From assembly GCA_937883885.1 (NCBI GenBank), contig CAKZXL010000424.1, positions 1 to 11,246 of the forward strand: 11,246 nt of DNA, given 5' to 3'. This document shows positions 1 to 8,437 of the stretch, one piece after another. Both the position numbers and the translations under genes were made by a program. How positions within the stretch are numbered: the first letter of the stretch is position 1; every line of letters starts with the position of its first letter. The notes beneath the pieces were generated by a model. The model worked only from the letters and a program-made list of their open reading frames with translations. It was not told the origin of the DNA and ran no database searches. The stretch is from an uncultured Aquincola sp. (GTDB lineage Bacteria; Pseudomonadota; Gammaproteobacteria; Burkholderiales; Burkholderiaceae).

Positions 1-266
1 TCGGTGGCTGGGGCGGCACCGCGCGCATCGAGTGGCCCGAGCGTGGGGTGGCGTTGAGCTTGGAGATGCTGGACTTCGACGCCAGCGCGCCCGCGGATGC
101 TCGCTGCTGCCTCGTCTACCGCCCACCCCAAGGCGACGCCTTCTGCTTCGAGCCGATCACGCATCCGATCGATGCGTTCCACATGCCGGGGCGGCCGGGG
201 TTGAGGGCGTTGGGGAAGGACGGGGTGGCGGCGTTGAAGATGCGGTGGCGGTGGACTCCACACTGA
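1..266 (+). CDS. Aldose 1-epimerase family protein, C-terminal part (5' end outside the window)
   Basis: The reading frame is open from the left edge (first full codon at base 3) to TGA at 264-266, about 87 residues of the C-terminal part. It begins GGWGGTARIEWPERG and holds the block FCFEPITHPIDAFHMPGRPG. In aldose epimerases (GalM family) the Glu of this late EP-[VI]-[TS]-H block is the catalytic base of sugar mutarotation (alpha/beta anomer interconversion), while the catalytic His lies in the missing upstream part. The end, with LxxLGKDG and a W-rich last strand, fits the usual C-terminus of this beta-sandwich fold. It is the only plus-strand gene seen and converges with the membrane protein gene ending at 313, leaving 46 bases between them. 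The actual sugar substrate (galactose, glucose-6-phosphate or other) cannot be judged from this fragment. The family call is fairly secure; the specific name is not. Confidence 0.8.
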   Translation, partial: GGWGGTARIEWPERGVALSLEMLDFDASAPADARCCLVYRPPQGDAFCFEPITHPIDAFHMPGRPGLRALGKDGVAALKMRWRWTPH

Positions 267-312
267 CTTGCTCGGCGTCCCTGTCTTTGCGCTTCGCGCG
301 CTGCACCTGAAG

Positions 313-1011
313 TCATCCGACTTTCCCTGCCCCGCGCGCCTGAGAAGTTCGCAGGGAAGCCATGGCCCGGCTCCAGTTGTCCAGGCCTTCCTCCACCGAT
401 GGCGGGATGACGGTTTTGAAGCGCTGAGAAGTCTTCAGAAAGACCATGTAGAGCAGCGCAAGGGGAAGCAAGTGCACGTAAAACGCCAGCGAGGCGGCGG
501 GCGGCTCTATGCGCCCCATGCCAAACAAGAAGACAAGAAAGCTGGCGGCGATGAGCAAGTGGAAGGCGTCCGCGATGGGATCATTGGCTTCCTGGGTTGG
601 CACCCACCTTCGCGCTTCGTAAATCAAGGACTCAAACCCTGTCACGCCGAGTTCCTTCTCGATGCCAACGACGATGTAAGCCGCTGTGCTGCCAATCGCT
701 GCCCGGTGAGCCGTCATCAGACGCATCGTGACGATCAGGAGTATCGAAGGAAAGAGCGCCACATAGGCAAGCTGCCAGCCGCCTTTGACGTCTGCGGTGA
801 ACAGGAAGTTGGCTGACCCGGTCAGCAGCGTCGTTGCGACGGCGATGGCTGCAATGGTGAAGGTGGTCATCCGTTTCTGCGTTTCAAGGATGAAGGCCTT
901 ATGCACCTTGAACTCTTCGAGCAGAAACAAGACCTTCGTAGACGGATGCCCACCGCTCGGTCCTGCCATTGGTGCGGTGTCGTCAAGCTCGAGATTCCTC
1001 AGCTCTTCCAT
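313..1011 (-). CDS. Four-helix membrane protein of unknown function, atypical GC
   Basis: Predicted protein of 232 residues from ATG at 1011. The same frame is open further upstream, and another ATG at 1053 would add 14 residues (MVIRSRRAPDRPPP); neither start has a clear Shine-Dalgarno. I chose 1011 because the ATG at 1053 lies inside a palindrome. After a polar 45-residue N-terminus (EEFKVHKAFILETQKR), hydrophobic stretches at about 51-71, 79-99, 149-167 and 172-192 suggest two membrane hairpins. Between them is a soluble segment with AAYIVVGIEKELG and GFESLIYEARR. The C-terminus is polar. I recognise no named domain. The IE...G-[FW]-E pattern recalls uncharacterised bacterial membrane proteins, but that is memory only. 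GC is about 58% (hand count, 361-960), against about 70% in the neighbours. This suggests transfer or an accessory gene. Function is unknown. Confidence 0.7.
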   Translation of the reverse strand: MEELRNLELDDTAPMAGPSGGHPSTKVLFLLEEFKVHKAFILETQKRMTTFTIAAIAVATTLLTGSANFLFTADVKGGWQLAYVALFPSILLIVTMRLMTAHRAAIGSTAAYIVVGIEKELGVTGFESLIYEARRWVPTQEANDPIADAFHLLIAASFLVFLFGMGRIEPPAASLAFYVHLLPLALLYMVFLKTSQRFKTVIPPSVEEGLDNWSRAMASLRTSQARGAGKVG

Positions 1012-1042
1012 GGGTGGTGGCCGATCAGGCGCGCGACGGGAG

Positions 1043-1091
1043 CGTATGACCATACGGGAGACGCAGGATACTGCGCCGTGCACTGCACGGC
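1043..1091. repeat. Three consecutive small inverted repeats upstream of the membrane protein gene
   Basis: Three perfect dyads sit side by side. The first is CGTATG/CATACG with 2 bases between (1043-1056). The second is CGCAG/CTGCG with 4 bases between (1062-1075). The third is the 17-bp GCCGTGCACTGCACGGC (1075-1091), with 8-bp arms around one base. They lie 32-80 bases upstream of the start at 1011 and 58-106 bases past the tctA stop. They could be operators for the membrane protein gene or RNA hairpins ending the tctBA transcript. No T-run follows on the minus strand, so an ordinary intrinsic terminator is not supported. Confidence 0.5.
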
Positions 1092-1148
1092 CTATCCATG
1101 CGCTTGAACGCCACACGCCCGCCGGCAAGGCGCGACCGCGGGTGACCG

Positions 1149-2654
1149 TCAGGCCTCCTGAAAAGCCACCTCGCGCTTGCCGCGCACCGCGGGCAGGGCC
1201 ACCAGCGCCACCAGAATGGCCGCCGCGATCAGCAGCCCGGCCGACAGCGGACGCTCTGCGAAGGTGCCCCAGTCGCCGCGCGACAGCAGCAGCGCGCGGC
1301 GCAGGTTCTCTTCCATCATCGGCCCCAGGATGAAGCCCAGCAGCAGCGGTGCCGGCTCGCACTGCAGCAGGTAGAACAGGTAGCCCAGCACCGCGAACAG
1401 CGCCACCATGTACACGTCGAAGGTGTTGTTGTTGACCGAGTACACGCCGATGCAGCAGAACACCCCGATGGCCGGGAACAGGAAGCGGTAGGGCACGGTG
1501 AGCAGCCGGATCCAGATGCCGATCAGCGGCAGGTTCAGGATCACCAGCATCAGGTTGCCGATCCACATGCTGGCGATCAGGCCCCAGAACAGATCGGGGT
1601 TGCTGGTCATGACCTGCGGGCCGGGCTGGATGCCCTTGATGGTCATCGCGCCCACCATCAGCGCCATCACCGCATTGGGCGGAATGCCCAGCGTCAGCAT
1701 CGGGATGAAGCTGGTCTGCGCCCCGGCGTTGTTGGCCGATTCAGGCCCTGCCACGCCCTGGATGGCGCCCTTGCCGAAGCGTTCGGGCGTGCCGGAGATC
1801 TTCTTTTCGAGGGTGTACGAAGCGAACGACGACAGCAGCGAGCCGCCGCCCGGCAGCACGCCCAGCAGCGAGCCCAGCGCGGTGCCGCGCAGCACCGCGG
1901 GCGCGGCGAGCTTGAAGTCTTCCTTGGTCAGCCAGAGGCCCTTGACCTCCTTGGTGAAGACCTCGCGCTGCTCGGCCGGGCGGCTGAGGTTGGCCACGAT
2001 CTCGGCGAAGCCGAACAGGCCCATGGCCAGTGCCACCACGTTCACGCCGTCGGTGAGTTCAGGGATCTCGAAGCTGTAGCGCGGCACGCCCGAGATCACG
2101 TCGGTGTTGATTTGACCGATGAGCAGCCCCAGCAGAATCATGGCGATGGCCTTGAGCAGCGAGCCCGAGGCCAGCACCACCGCACCCACCAGGCCCAGCA
2201 CCATCAGCGCAAAGTATTCGGCCGGTCCGAACTTGAAAGCCAGCTCGGTCAGGGGCGGCGCAAAGGCGGCGATGACCAGTGTGGCCACGGTGCCCGCGAA
2301 GAACGAGCCCAGGCCTGCGGTGGCCAGGGCTGCGCCGGCCCGGCCCTGGCGGGCCATCTGATAGCCGTCCAGTGCCGTCACCACCGATGCCGATTCGCCA
2401 GGCACGTTGATCAGGATGGCGGTGGTGGAGCCGCCGTACTGCGAGCCGTAGTAGATGCCCGCCAGCATCACCAGCGCGGGCGTGGCGTCCAGCGCATAGA
2501 TGCTGGGCAGCAGCATCGCGATGGTGGTCACCGAGCCCAGGCCCGGCAGCACGCCGATCAACGTGCCCAGCAGGCAGCCGACGAAGGCGTACAGCAGGTT
2601 CTGCATCGTCAGCGCCGTTTCCAGGCCCAGCGCCAGGTTGGTCAGCATGTCCAT
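1149..2654 (-). CDS. tctA: Tripartite tricarboxylate transporter permease TctA
   Basis: Predicted 501-residue inner-membrane protein, the usual length for the large TctA subunit of TTT transporters. These import carboxylates such as citrate using an ion gradient, with a periplasmic TctC/Bug receptor. Visible signatures are GVLPGLGSVTTIAMLLP (about 34-50), GIYYGSQYGGSTTAILINVPG (about 66-86, two glycine-rich stretches), GGGSLLSSFASYTLEKKI and the conserved AIQGVAGPESANNA followed by TLGIPPNAVMALMVGA. Hydrophobic segments run throughout, consistent with about a dozen helices. The start at 2654 has GGGAG six bases upstream; an in-frame ATG two codons later (2648) is less well placed. The tctB stop is only 12 bases upstream, so the two genes are co-transcribed. 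The substrate cannot be read from the sequence. No tctC is adjacent. Confidence 0.95.
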   Translation of the reverse strand: MDMLTNLALGLETALTMQNLLYAFVGCLLGTLIGVLPGLGSVTTIAMLLPSIYALDATPALVMLAGIYYGSQYGGSTTAILINVPGESASVVTALDGYQMARQGRAGAALATAGLGSFFAGTVATLVIAAFAPPLTELAFKFGPAEYFALMVLGLVGAVVLASGSLLKAIAMILLGLLIGQINTDVISGVPRYSFEIPELTDGVNVVALAMGLFGFAEIVANLSRPAEQREVFTKEVKGLWLTKEDFKLAAPAVLRGTALGSLLGVLPGGGSLLSSFASYTLEKKISGTPERFGKGAIQGVAGPESANNAGAQTSFIPMLTLGIPPNAVMALMVGAMTIKGIQPGPQVMTSNPDLFWGLIASMWIGNLMLVILNLPLIGIWIRLLTVPYRFLFPAIGVFCCIGVYSVNNNTFDVYMVALFAVLGYLFYLLQCEPAPLLLGFILGPMMEENLRRALLLSRGDWGTFAERPLSAGLLIAAAILVALVALPAVRGKREVAFQEA

Positions 2655-2666
2655 GGCGTGCTCCCG

Positions 2667-3128
2667 TCAGCCGATGAAGGAGGGCCACACCGGCAGCGTC
2701 AGCGCCAGGCCCTTGATGAAGACGAGCCACGAACCCAGCGTGAGCACCGCGCTGCTGATCAGCACGTCGCGCCAGGAGAACTGGTCGCCGGCGGCGCTGA
2801 TGATGGCGATGAGGATGGGCAGGGCCAGCACCAGGCCCAGCGTGGGCAGCGTGATGGCGAACGACAGGATGGCCAGCACCACGATGGGCAGCGGGCGCTT
2901 GGACGTGCGGCTGAACTGCTGGTGGGGTTCACGTCGGGTGGCCATGCCGCGCGCCAGGATGACGGCGCCCATCAGCGCCAGCAGGATGCCCAGGCCGAAG
3001 GGAAAGTAGCCGGGGCCCGGCCGTGCGGCCGAGCCGAACGAGTACGACAGTGCGCCCGACGAGAAGCACACGCCGGCCACTGTGAACAGCGTGCCGGCCA
3101 CCAGGTCTTTCGTGAGTCTGAACTGCAT
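2667..3128 (-). CDS. tctB: Tripartite tricarboxylate transporter small membrane subunit TctB
   Basis: Predicted 153-residue protein, typical in size for TctB, the small four-helix subunit that pairs with TctA. Hydrophobic segments are at about 9-29, 41-61, 80-112 (probably a long or paired helix) and 120-143. The family hallmark GPGYFPFGLG is at about 38-47, between the first two helices. I chose the ATG at 3128 (MQFRLTKDLVAG) because it has GGGGA five bases upstream and starts just before helix 1. A longer frame to 3206 would run through the predicted promoter and operator. It is the first gene of a marR-tctB-tctA series on one strand and has its own promoter behind the marR stop. Confidence in the family is high although TctB sequences diverge. 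Confidence 0.9.
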   Translation of the reverse strand: MQFRLTKDLVAGTLFTVAGVCFSSGALSYSFGSAARPGPGYFPFGLGILLALMGAVILARGMATRREPHQQFSRTSKRPLPIVVLAILSFAITLPTLGLVLALPILIAIISAAGDQFSWRDVLISSAVLTLGSWLVFIKGLALTLPVWPSFIG

Positions 3129-3150
3129 GACGTTCCCCAGGCAATGCCCG

Positions 3151-3172
3151 AATACATTTGGGCAAATGTATT
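3151..3172. promoter_or_regulatory. Perfect 10-bp inverted repeat, likely MarR operator for tctBA
   Basis: The left arm AATACATTTG (3151-3160) and right arm CAAATGTATT (3163-3172) are exact reverse complements separated by GG. The element is AT-rich in a GC-rich region, lies 23 bases before the tctB start and covers the predicted -10 box. Symmetric sites of this size are typical for dimeric MarR-family repressors, and a marR-family gene ends 52 bases away. Binding by that protein is inferred. Confidence 0.75.
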
Positions 3173-3193
3173 GGTGATGCCGCTGGACGCCAA
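3165..3193 (-). promoter_or_regulatory. Predicted sigma-70 promoter of tctBA
   Basis: Read on the minus strand, TTGGCG (3193-3188) and TACATT (3170-3165) are each four of six matches to the sigma-70 -35 and -10 boxes, with the ideal 17-base spacing. Transcription would begin near 3158 and give a leader of about 30 bases containing the tctB ribosome binding site. The -10 box lies within the inverted repeat, so a repressor bound there would block RNA polymerase. Confidence 0.55.
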
Positions 3194-3223
3194 TACGTAG
3201 TTCCACAGGGGAACCAGGTTGGG

Positions 3224-3739
3224 CTACATCTCGCTGAGCGGGCGGCGGCTGCTGCCTTCTTCGATGGCCAGTTCGGCCAGCAGGCGGTCCAGGTCCTGCT
3301 GCAGGCGGCGCAGGCTGGCTTCGTCCATCCGGCGCAGCGCCTCTGGCAGCACGCCGGCAAAGGGACCCGGTGCCTTGCGCAGGACGCGCGCGCCCGCGGG
3401 CAGCAGGTTCAGCTGCACTGCACGGCGATCGCTGCCTTCGCGGCTGGCGGCGATCAGCTCACGTTCGATCAGGCCCTTCACCAGGTTGCTGGCGGTCGAT
3501 TGCTGGATGTCCAGCGCCCGTGCCAGGTCGCTGATACCGATGCCCGGCCGGTCGCGCACATGGTTGAGCGCCCACAACTGCGCACCACCCAGGCCCACCT
3601 GCTTTTCGACCTGCGCGAAGTGGCTGCGGACCGCAGCGAACACCTGCCGGAACTGCCGCAGCACCTGGGCTGCCGGATCGTCTTGAGTGACACCCTGCGC
3701 CGGGGTGTCCGGCCCCGGGCCGAGCTTGCGTGTTGCCAT
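3224..3739 (-). CDS. MarR-family transcriptional regulator
   Basis: Predicted 171-residue protein, within the normal MarR size range. The winged helix-turn-helix is at about 50-112: GISDLARALDIQQSTASNLVKGL carries the recognition helix, in two blocks around DIQQSTASNLV, and SREGSDRRAVQLNLL is the wing with the typical DRR. Flanking helices (25-47 and 135-160) would form the dimer interface. I prefer the ATG at 3739 (MATRKLG); the same frame extends to an ATG at 3790 but no good Shine-Dalgarno supports either. A TATCAT hexamer lies only 6 bases before 3739, which could mean a leaderless message, though no convincing -35 accompanies it. Its stop is 95 bases before tctB, with a promoter and a perfect operator-like repeat between. 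It is therefore probably the local regulator of tctBA, responding to a carboxylate or aromatic ligand (inference). Confidence 0.88.
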   Translation of the reverse strand: MATRKLGPGPDTPAQGVTQDDPAAQVLRQFRQVFAAVRSHFAQVEKQVGLGGAQLWALNHVRDRPGIGISDLARALDIQQSTASNLVKGLIERELIAASREGSDRRAVQLNLLPAGARVLRKAPGPFAGVLPEALRRMDEASLRRLQQDLDRLLAELAIEEGSSRRPLSEM

Positions 3740-3803
3740 GCGGGGATGATAAGCAGAGCTGCCTGACCCGCCGCGCGCCCGAAGTGGCACCGCACGCGCC
3801 TGA

Positions 3804-3813
3804 CGACCGGTCG
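3804..3813. promoter_or_regulatory. Palindrome CGACCGGTCG between the HDOD gene and marR
   Basis: A perfect 10-bp palindrome starts 2 bases beyond the HDOD stop codon and about 65 bases before the marR start. The core GACCGGTC resembles sites bound by some TetR-family regulators. TTGACC (3819-3814, minus strand), a near -35 box, abuts it, but no -10 follows at proper spacing. It may be an operator upstream of marR or chance in GC-rich DNA. Confidence 0.25.
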
Positions 3814-3814
3814 G

Positions 3815-4723
3815 TCAACCCACCCCATCCATCCCCCACAACGCCGTGCCTTCCGCCACCCGCCCCAACAGCTGCGGCAAGGTGGCCTCGTCGGCCATCA
3901 ACGACCCCCAGGCGGTGTGAGAGAGCCCCGGCAACGCCGGCAGCGCGGCCAGCGCCGTGGGTGTGCTGTGCAGCAGGTGGGTCAGCGCATCGGCCACATG
4001 CACGATGGCGCTGAGCGAGGCCGTGCCGTCGGCGTCGGGCCCGGCCGGCTGGTGGTGGCGGGCAATGGCTTCGGCGGTGGTGTCCGGCAGGTGCCAGTGG
4101 CGGGCGATGGTGGCGCCGACGGCAGCGTGGGTGCTGCCCAGCAGCTGTTGTTCGGCCTGGCTCAGGCTCAGGCCCTGGGTCTGGCTCAGCTGGCGTGCCT
4201 GCGCTGCCGCTTGCGGCGCGAACAAGGCCATCACCAGTTGGCCCACGTCGTGCAGCAGGCCGGCGACGAAGGCTTCTTCGGCGTCTTGCCGGCCCAGCGG
4301 GGCCAGCTCGCGGGCGGCGGTGGCGGTGGCCACCGCATGGGCGCGGTACAGCGCCAGGTCGAAGCCTTCGGGCTGCAGCGGCAGCAGCATCTGCTGCACC
4401 GAGACCGCGGCCACGACGGAGGCCACCGGCCGCAGGCCCAGCAGGCGCACCGCGTCGCCCACGCTGCCCACGCGGCCGGCCACGCCGTAGAAGGGCGAGT
4501 TGGCCAGGCGCAGCAGGCGGGCGGCCAGGCCGGGTTCATGTTCGATGGCATCGATGCAGTCGCCGGCGGCCACGCTGTCGCGGCCCAGGGCGCGCATCAC
4601 CGCGGCCATGGCCTTGGGCAGGGCGGGCAGTTCGGCCAGCCGGCGGGCAAAGGCGTCGGCCGTGGCTTCGGCGCCCAGCCCGCCGGCCGCGGGCTGCAAG
4701 GCGGGGGTGGGCAGGGTGTGCAT
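3815..4723 (-). CDS. HDOD domain-containing protein
   Basis: Predicted 302-residue soluble protein made almost wholly of an HDOD domain (about 22-255). This HD-related output domain is found widely in bacterial signalling proteins, often beside c-di-GMP and chemotaxis genes. Visible are LPALPKAM (32-39), the signature LAARLLRLANSPFYG (66-80) and the HD-like set: His129 (YRAHA), His158-Asp159 (LLHDVGQL), His199, His223-His224 and Asp245 (VHVADAL). HDOD proteins usually show no proven phosphohydrolase activity and are thought to act through protein contacts. The start ATG at 4723 is 5 bases past the stop of the EAL-REC-PAS gene, with no strong Shine-Dalgarno, so translation is probably coupled. 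It is the last gene of the four-gene signalling operon. The family call is secure; the partner and output are not known. Confidence 0.9.
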   Translation of the reverse strand: MHTLPTPALQPAAGGLGAEATADAFARRLAELPALPKAMAAVMRALGRDSVAAGDCIDAIEHEPGLAARLLRLANSPFYGVAGRVGSVGDAVRLLGLRPVASVVAAVSVQQMLLPLQPEGFDLALYRAHAVATATAARELAPLGRQDAEEAFVAGLLHDVGQLVMALFAPQAAAQARQLSQTQGLSLSQAEQQLLGSTHAAVGATIARHWHLPDTTAEAIARHHQPAGPDADGTASLSAIVHVADALTHLLHSTPTALAALPALPGLSHTAWGSLMADEATLPQLLGRVAEGTALWGMDGVG

Positions 4724-4728
4724 GGTGG

Positions 4729-6281
4729 TCAGGCTTGCGCGTGGCGCAGCATCAGCAGGCAGCCGTCGTCCACCGGGTAGGGCGCCACGCGGCTGCGCCA
4801 GGCCTGGTAGTGGCGGCCGCCGTGCATCACCGGGTGGTGGCTTTCGCGGTCGGGCGGCACGCTGGCCAGCAGCGCGGCCAGCGCGGGGTCGGGCGGGCCG
4901 CCCAGGTCGGCCACCCACAGCGGAAACATCGTCACCGCGCAGCGGTTGGCATACACCAGGTGGCCGGTGGCATCGAAGCCCAGCACCGCCATCGGCACCA
5001 GGTCCACCATGTCGTGGGCGCGGCCGGCGGCGGTCTGCATCGCGCGCAGCGAATCGTGCTCGCGCCGCACCGCATGTTCCAGCCGGCGGTTGGCAGCCGC
5101 CAGGCCGGTATTGGCCACCGACACCTCGTGGGTCAGGCGCTCGTTTTCTTCCACCAGTTCACGCTGTCGGAAGGCCTGGGCGATGTGCTCGCGCAGGCGC
5201 TGGTCGTCCCAGGGCTTGGTGAGGAACTTGTACACCGCGCCTTCGTTGACGGCATCGATGATGGACTGCAGGTCGGTGTAGCCCGACAGCGTCATGCGCA
5301 CCGTGGCCGGTGCCAGCTCCTTGGCGCGGCCCAGGAATTCCACGCCCGTCATGCCCGGCATGCGCTGGTCGCTGACGATCACGTCCACCGGCTCGCGCTG
5401 CAGGATCTCCAGCCCCGCGGCGCCAGAGTTGGCGGTCAGCACCTTGTAGCCGTCGCGCCGCACCAGCCGCCGCAGGGCCGAGAGGATGTGCTCCTCGTCG
5501 TCCACCAGCAGCAGCGTGCGCTCATGCCGGCGGCGCTGAATCAGCTCCTGCGGCAGCGCGCGGCAGCTTTGCAGCAGCTCCTTGAAAGCCTCGGCCGACA
5601 GCGGCGGGCTGAAGGCCGGGCCTTGCATGCGGTCGCAGCCATGGCGGCCCAGCAGGCGGATCTGCTCGGCCGTGTGCACGCCATCGGCCAGTACCCGCAG
5701 GTGCAGCCCATGCGCCAGCTGAATGACCGATCGGCTCACCGACGCACTGCTGTCTGCCGCGCCGATGTCGTCGATGAAGCTGCGGTCGATCTTCAGCACG
5801 TCCAGCGGCAGCGCGCGCAGCCGCGCCAGGCTGGAGCAGCCGGTGCCATAGTGGGCCAGCGCCACTTCCACGCCATCGGCATGCAGTGGCCGCAGCGCAT
5901 CGGCCACGCGGTCGCCATGCTGTTGCAGCAGGTCTTCGGTGATCTCCAGGCCCAGCGCGCTGGCGGGCAGGCCGCCGACTTGCAGCGCGGCCTGCACCTC
6001 GGCGGTCAGGTCGCCATCGCTCCACTGCTGCGGTGCCAGCGCAATGGCGATGCGCCCGGGCTGCAGGCCCTCTGCCCGCCAGGCGGCGGCCTGGGCGCAG
6101 GCGGCGCGCAGCAGGCGCCGGCCGCGCTCGCGGATGAGTGCATCGGGGCCTTCGGTGGCTGGCAGTTCGGCGGGTGGCGTGCGCGGGGCGCCGGGCATGC
6201 AGCACTGCAGCAGCACCTCGGCGCCGATGACCTGGCCGGTGGCCAGGCACACCTGGGGTTGGTAGAGCAGGGTCTCGGACT

Positions 6282-6285
<4 letters not shown>
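4729..6285 (-). CDS. EAL-REC-PAS protein with degenerate EAL domain
   Basis: Predicted 518-residue cytoplasmic protein. Residues 1-240 form an EAL-type domain (c-di-GMP phosphodiesterase fold). LGLEITE (111-117), LKIDRSFI (164-171) and QG (221-222) are kept, but EAL is EVL (23-25), the Asn of the NxS strand is Ala, DDFG is AHYG (144-147) and AEGVET is ADGVHT (200-205). Most metal ligands are thus lost, so catalysis is unlikely. Residues 256-370 are a receiver with acidic pair Asp262/263, phospho-acceptor Asp306 (VSDQRMPGM) and Lys357 (TKPWDD). A helical linker (370-415) and a PAS-like domain (about 422-513) follow. An EAL domain before REC is unusual; REC normally leads. The start ATG at 6285 overlaps the kinase stop as ATGA. 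It is probably a phosphorylation-controlled c-di-GMP sensor or a scaffold (inference). Confidence 0.9.
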
Positions 6286-7598
<1,313 letters not shown>

Positions 7599-8437
7599 CA
7601 GCTGTTCCAGCTCGTGCCGGGTGGCGCAGCAGTTCTTCCTGCGTGCGGCGGCGGTCGCTCACGTCCTGCAAGGTTTCGATGGCGCCGATGACCTGGCCCT
7701 CGGCATCGCGCAGCGGCGCGGCGGTGAGGTACAGCCAGGCGCCATGCGTGCCGAAGTCGGGGAAAAACGCCTCGGCCTCCAGCCCGCCGGGGATGATGGC
7801 CGACACCTTGGCCCGCCCTTCGTACAGCTGGGCCAGCTGCTCGGGCCCGGCGCCATCGACGATCAGGTCGGCCAGCATTGGCCGCTGCTGCGCGAAGAAG
7901 GCGCGCCACGCATCGCAGGTGCCCATCACGGTGCTGCGCGGCAGGCCGGTCATGCGTTCGCAGGCGGTGTTCCAGTGCGTCACGCGGTGGCCGCTGTCGA
8001 TCACCATCGAGGCGATGGGCGCGCCATCGACGATCTGCCGCAGCATGCCGGCCATCGCGAACATCGTGCGCTGCGCATGTTCGATGTCGGTCTGGTCCAG
8101 GCAGGTGGCCAGCACGGCCGGGCCATAGGGCCGCTGGGTGCGGCGCAGGTGCAGCTCCACCGGGCGGGCAGTGCCGTCCTGGCTCAGCAGCCGCGCGGGC
8201 AGGGCAGGCGGCTCGGTGTCCTGCGCCTCGCAGGCCTGCCACACGGCCTGCAGCGCGGGCTGGTCTTCTTCGCACACCAGCGCATGGAAGGGCCGGCCCA
8301 GCAGCTCGGCCGCGCTGCGGCCCACCAGCCGGCACAAGGCCGCATTGGTGGCCACGATGGCGCCGCCGGCCTGCAGCACGGCGGGCACGGCCAGCACGCC
8401 CACCAGCTCGACGTCGGCGGCCATGGCGGCCGGGGTG

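Noticed and set aside
1012..1566. Upstream extension of the membrane protein frame to 1566
   Set aside because: It would overlap tctA antisense, and its residues are Arg/Ala/Gly-rich shadow sequence; the protein-like part begins near 1011.
3129..3206. Longer tctB start at 3206
   Set aside because: It would code through the predicted promoter and operator and add 26 unlikely residues (MELRIGVQRHHQY...), while 3128 has a good ribosome binding site.
3200..3214. GTTCC/GGAAC dyad after the marR stop as terminator
   Set aside because: Only five base pairs with no T-run; it lies just upstream of the tctBA promoter and is likely chance.
3746..3774. Promoter for marR with TATCAT at 3746-3751
   Set aside because: The hexamer is close to a -10 box but the expected -35 region reads GCGGCG, and the start would coincide with the ATG; too weak to annotate.
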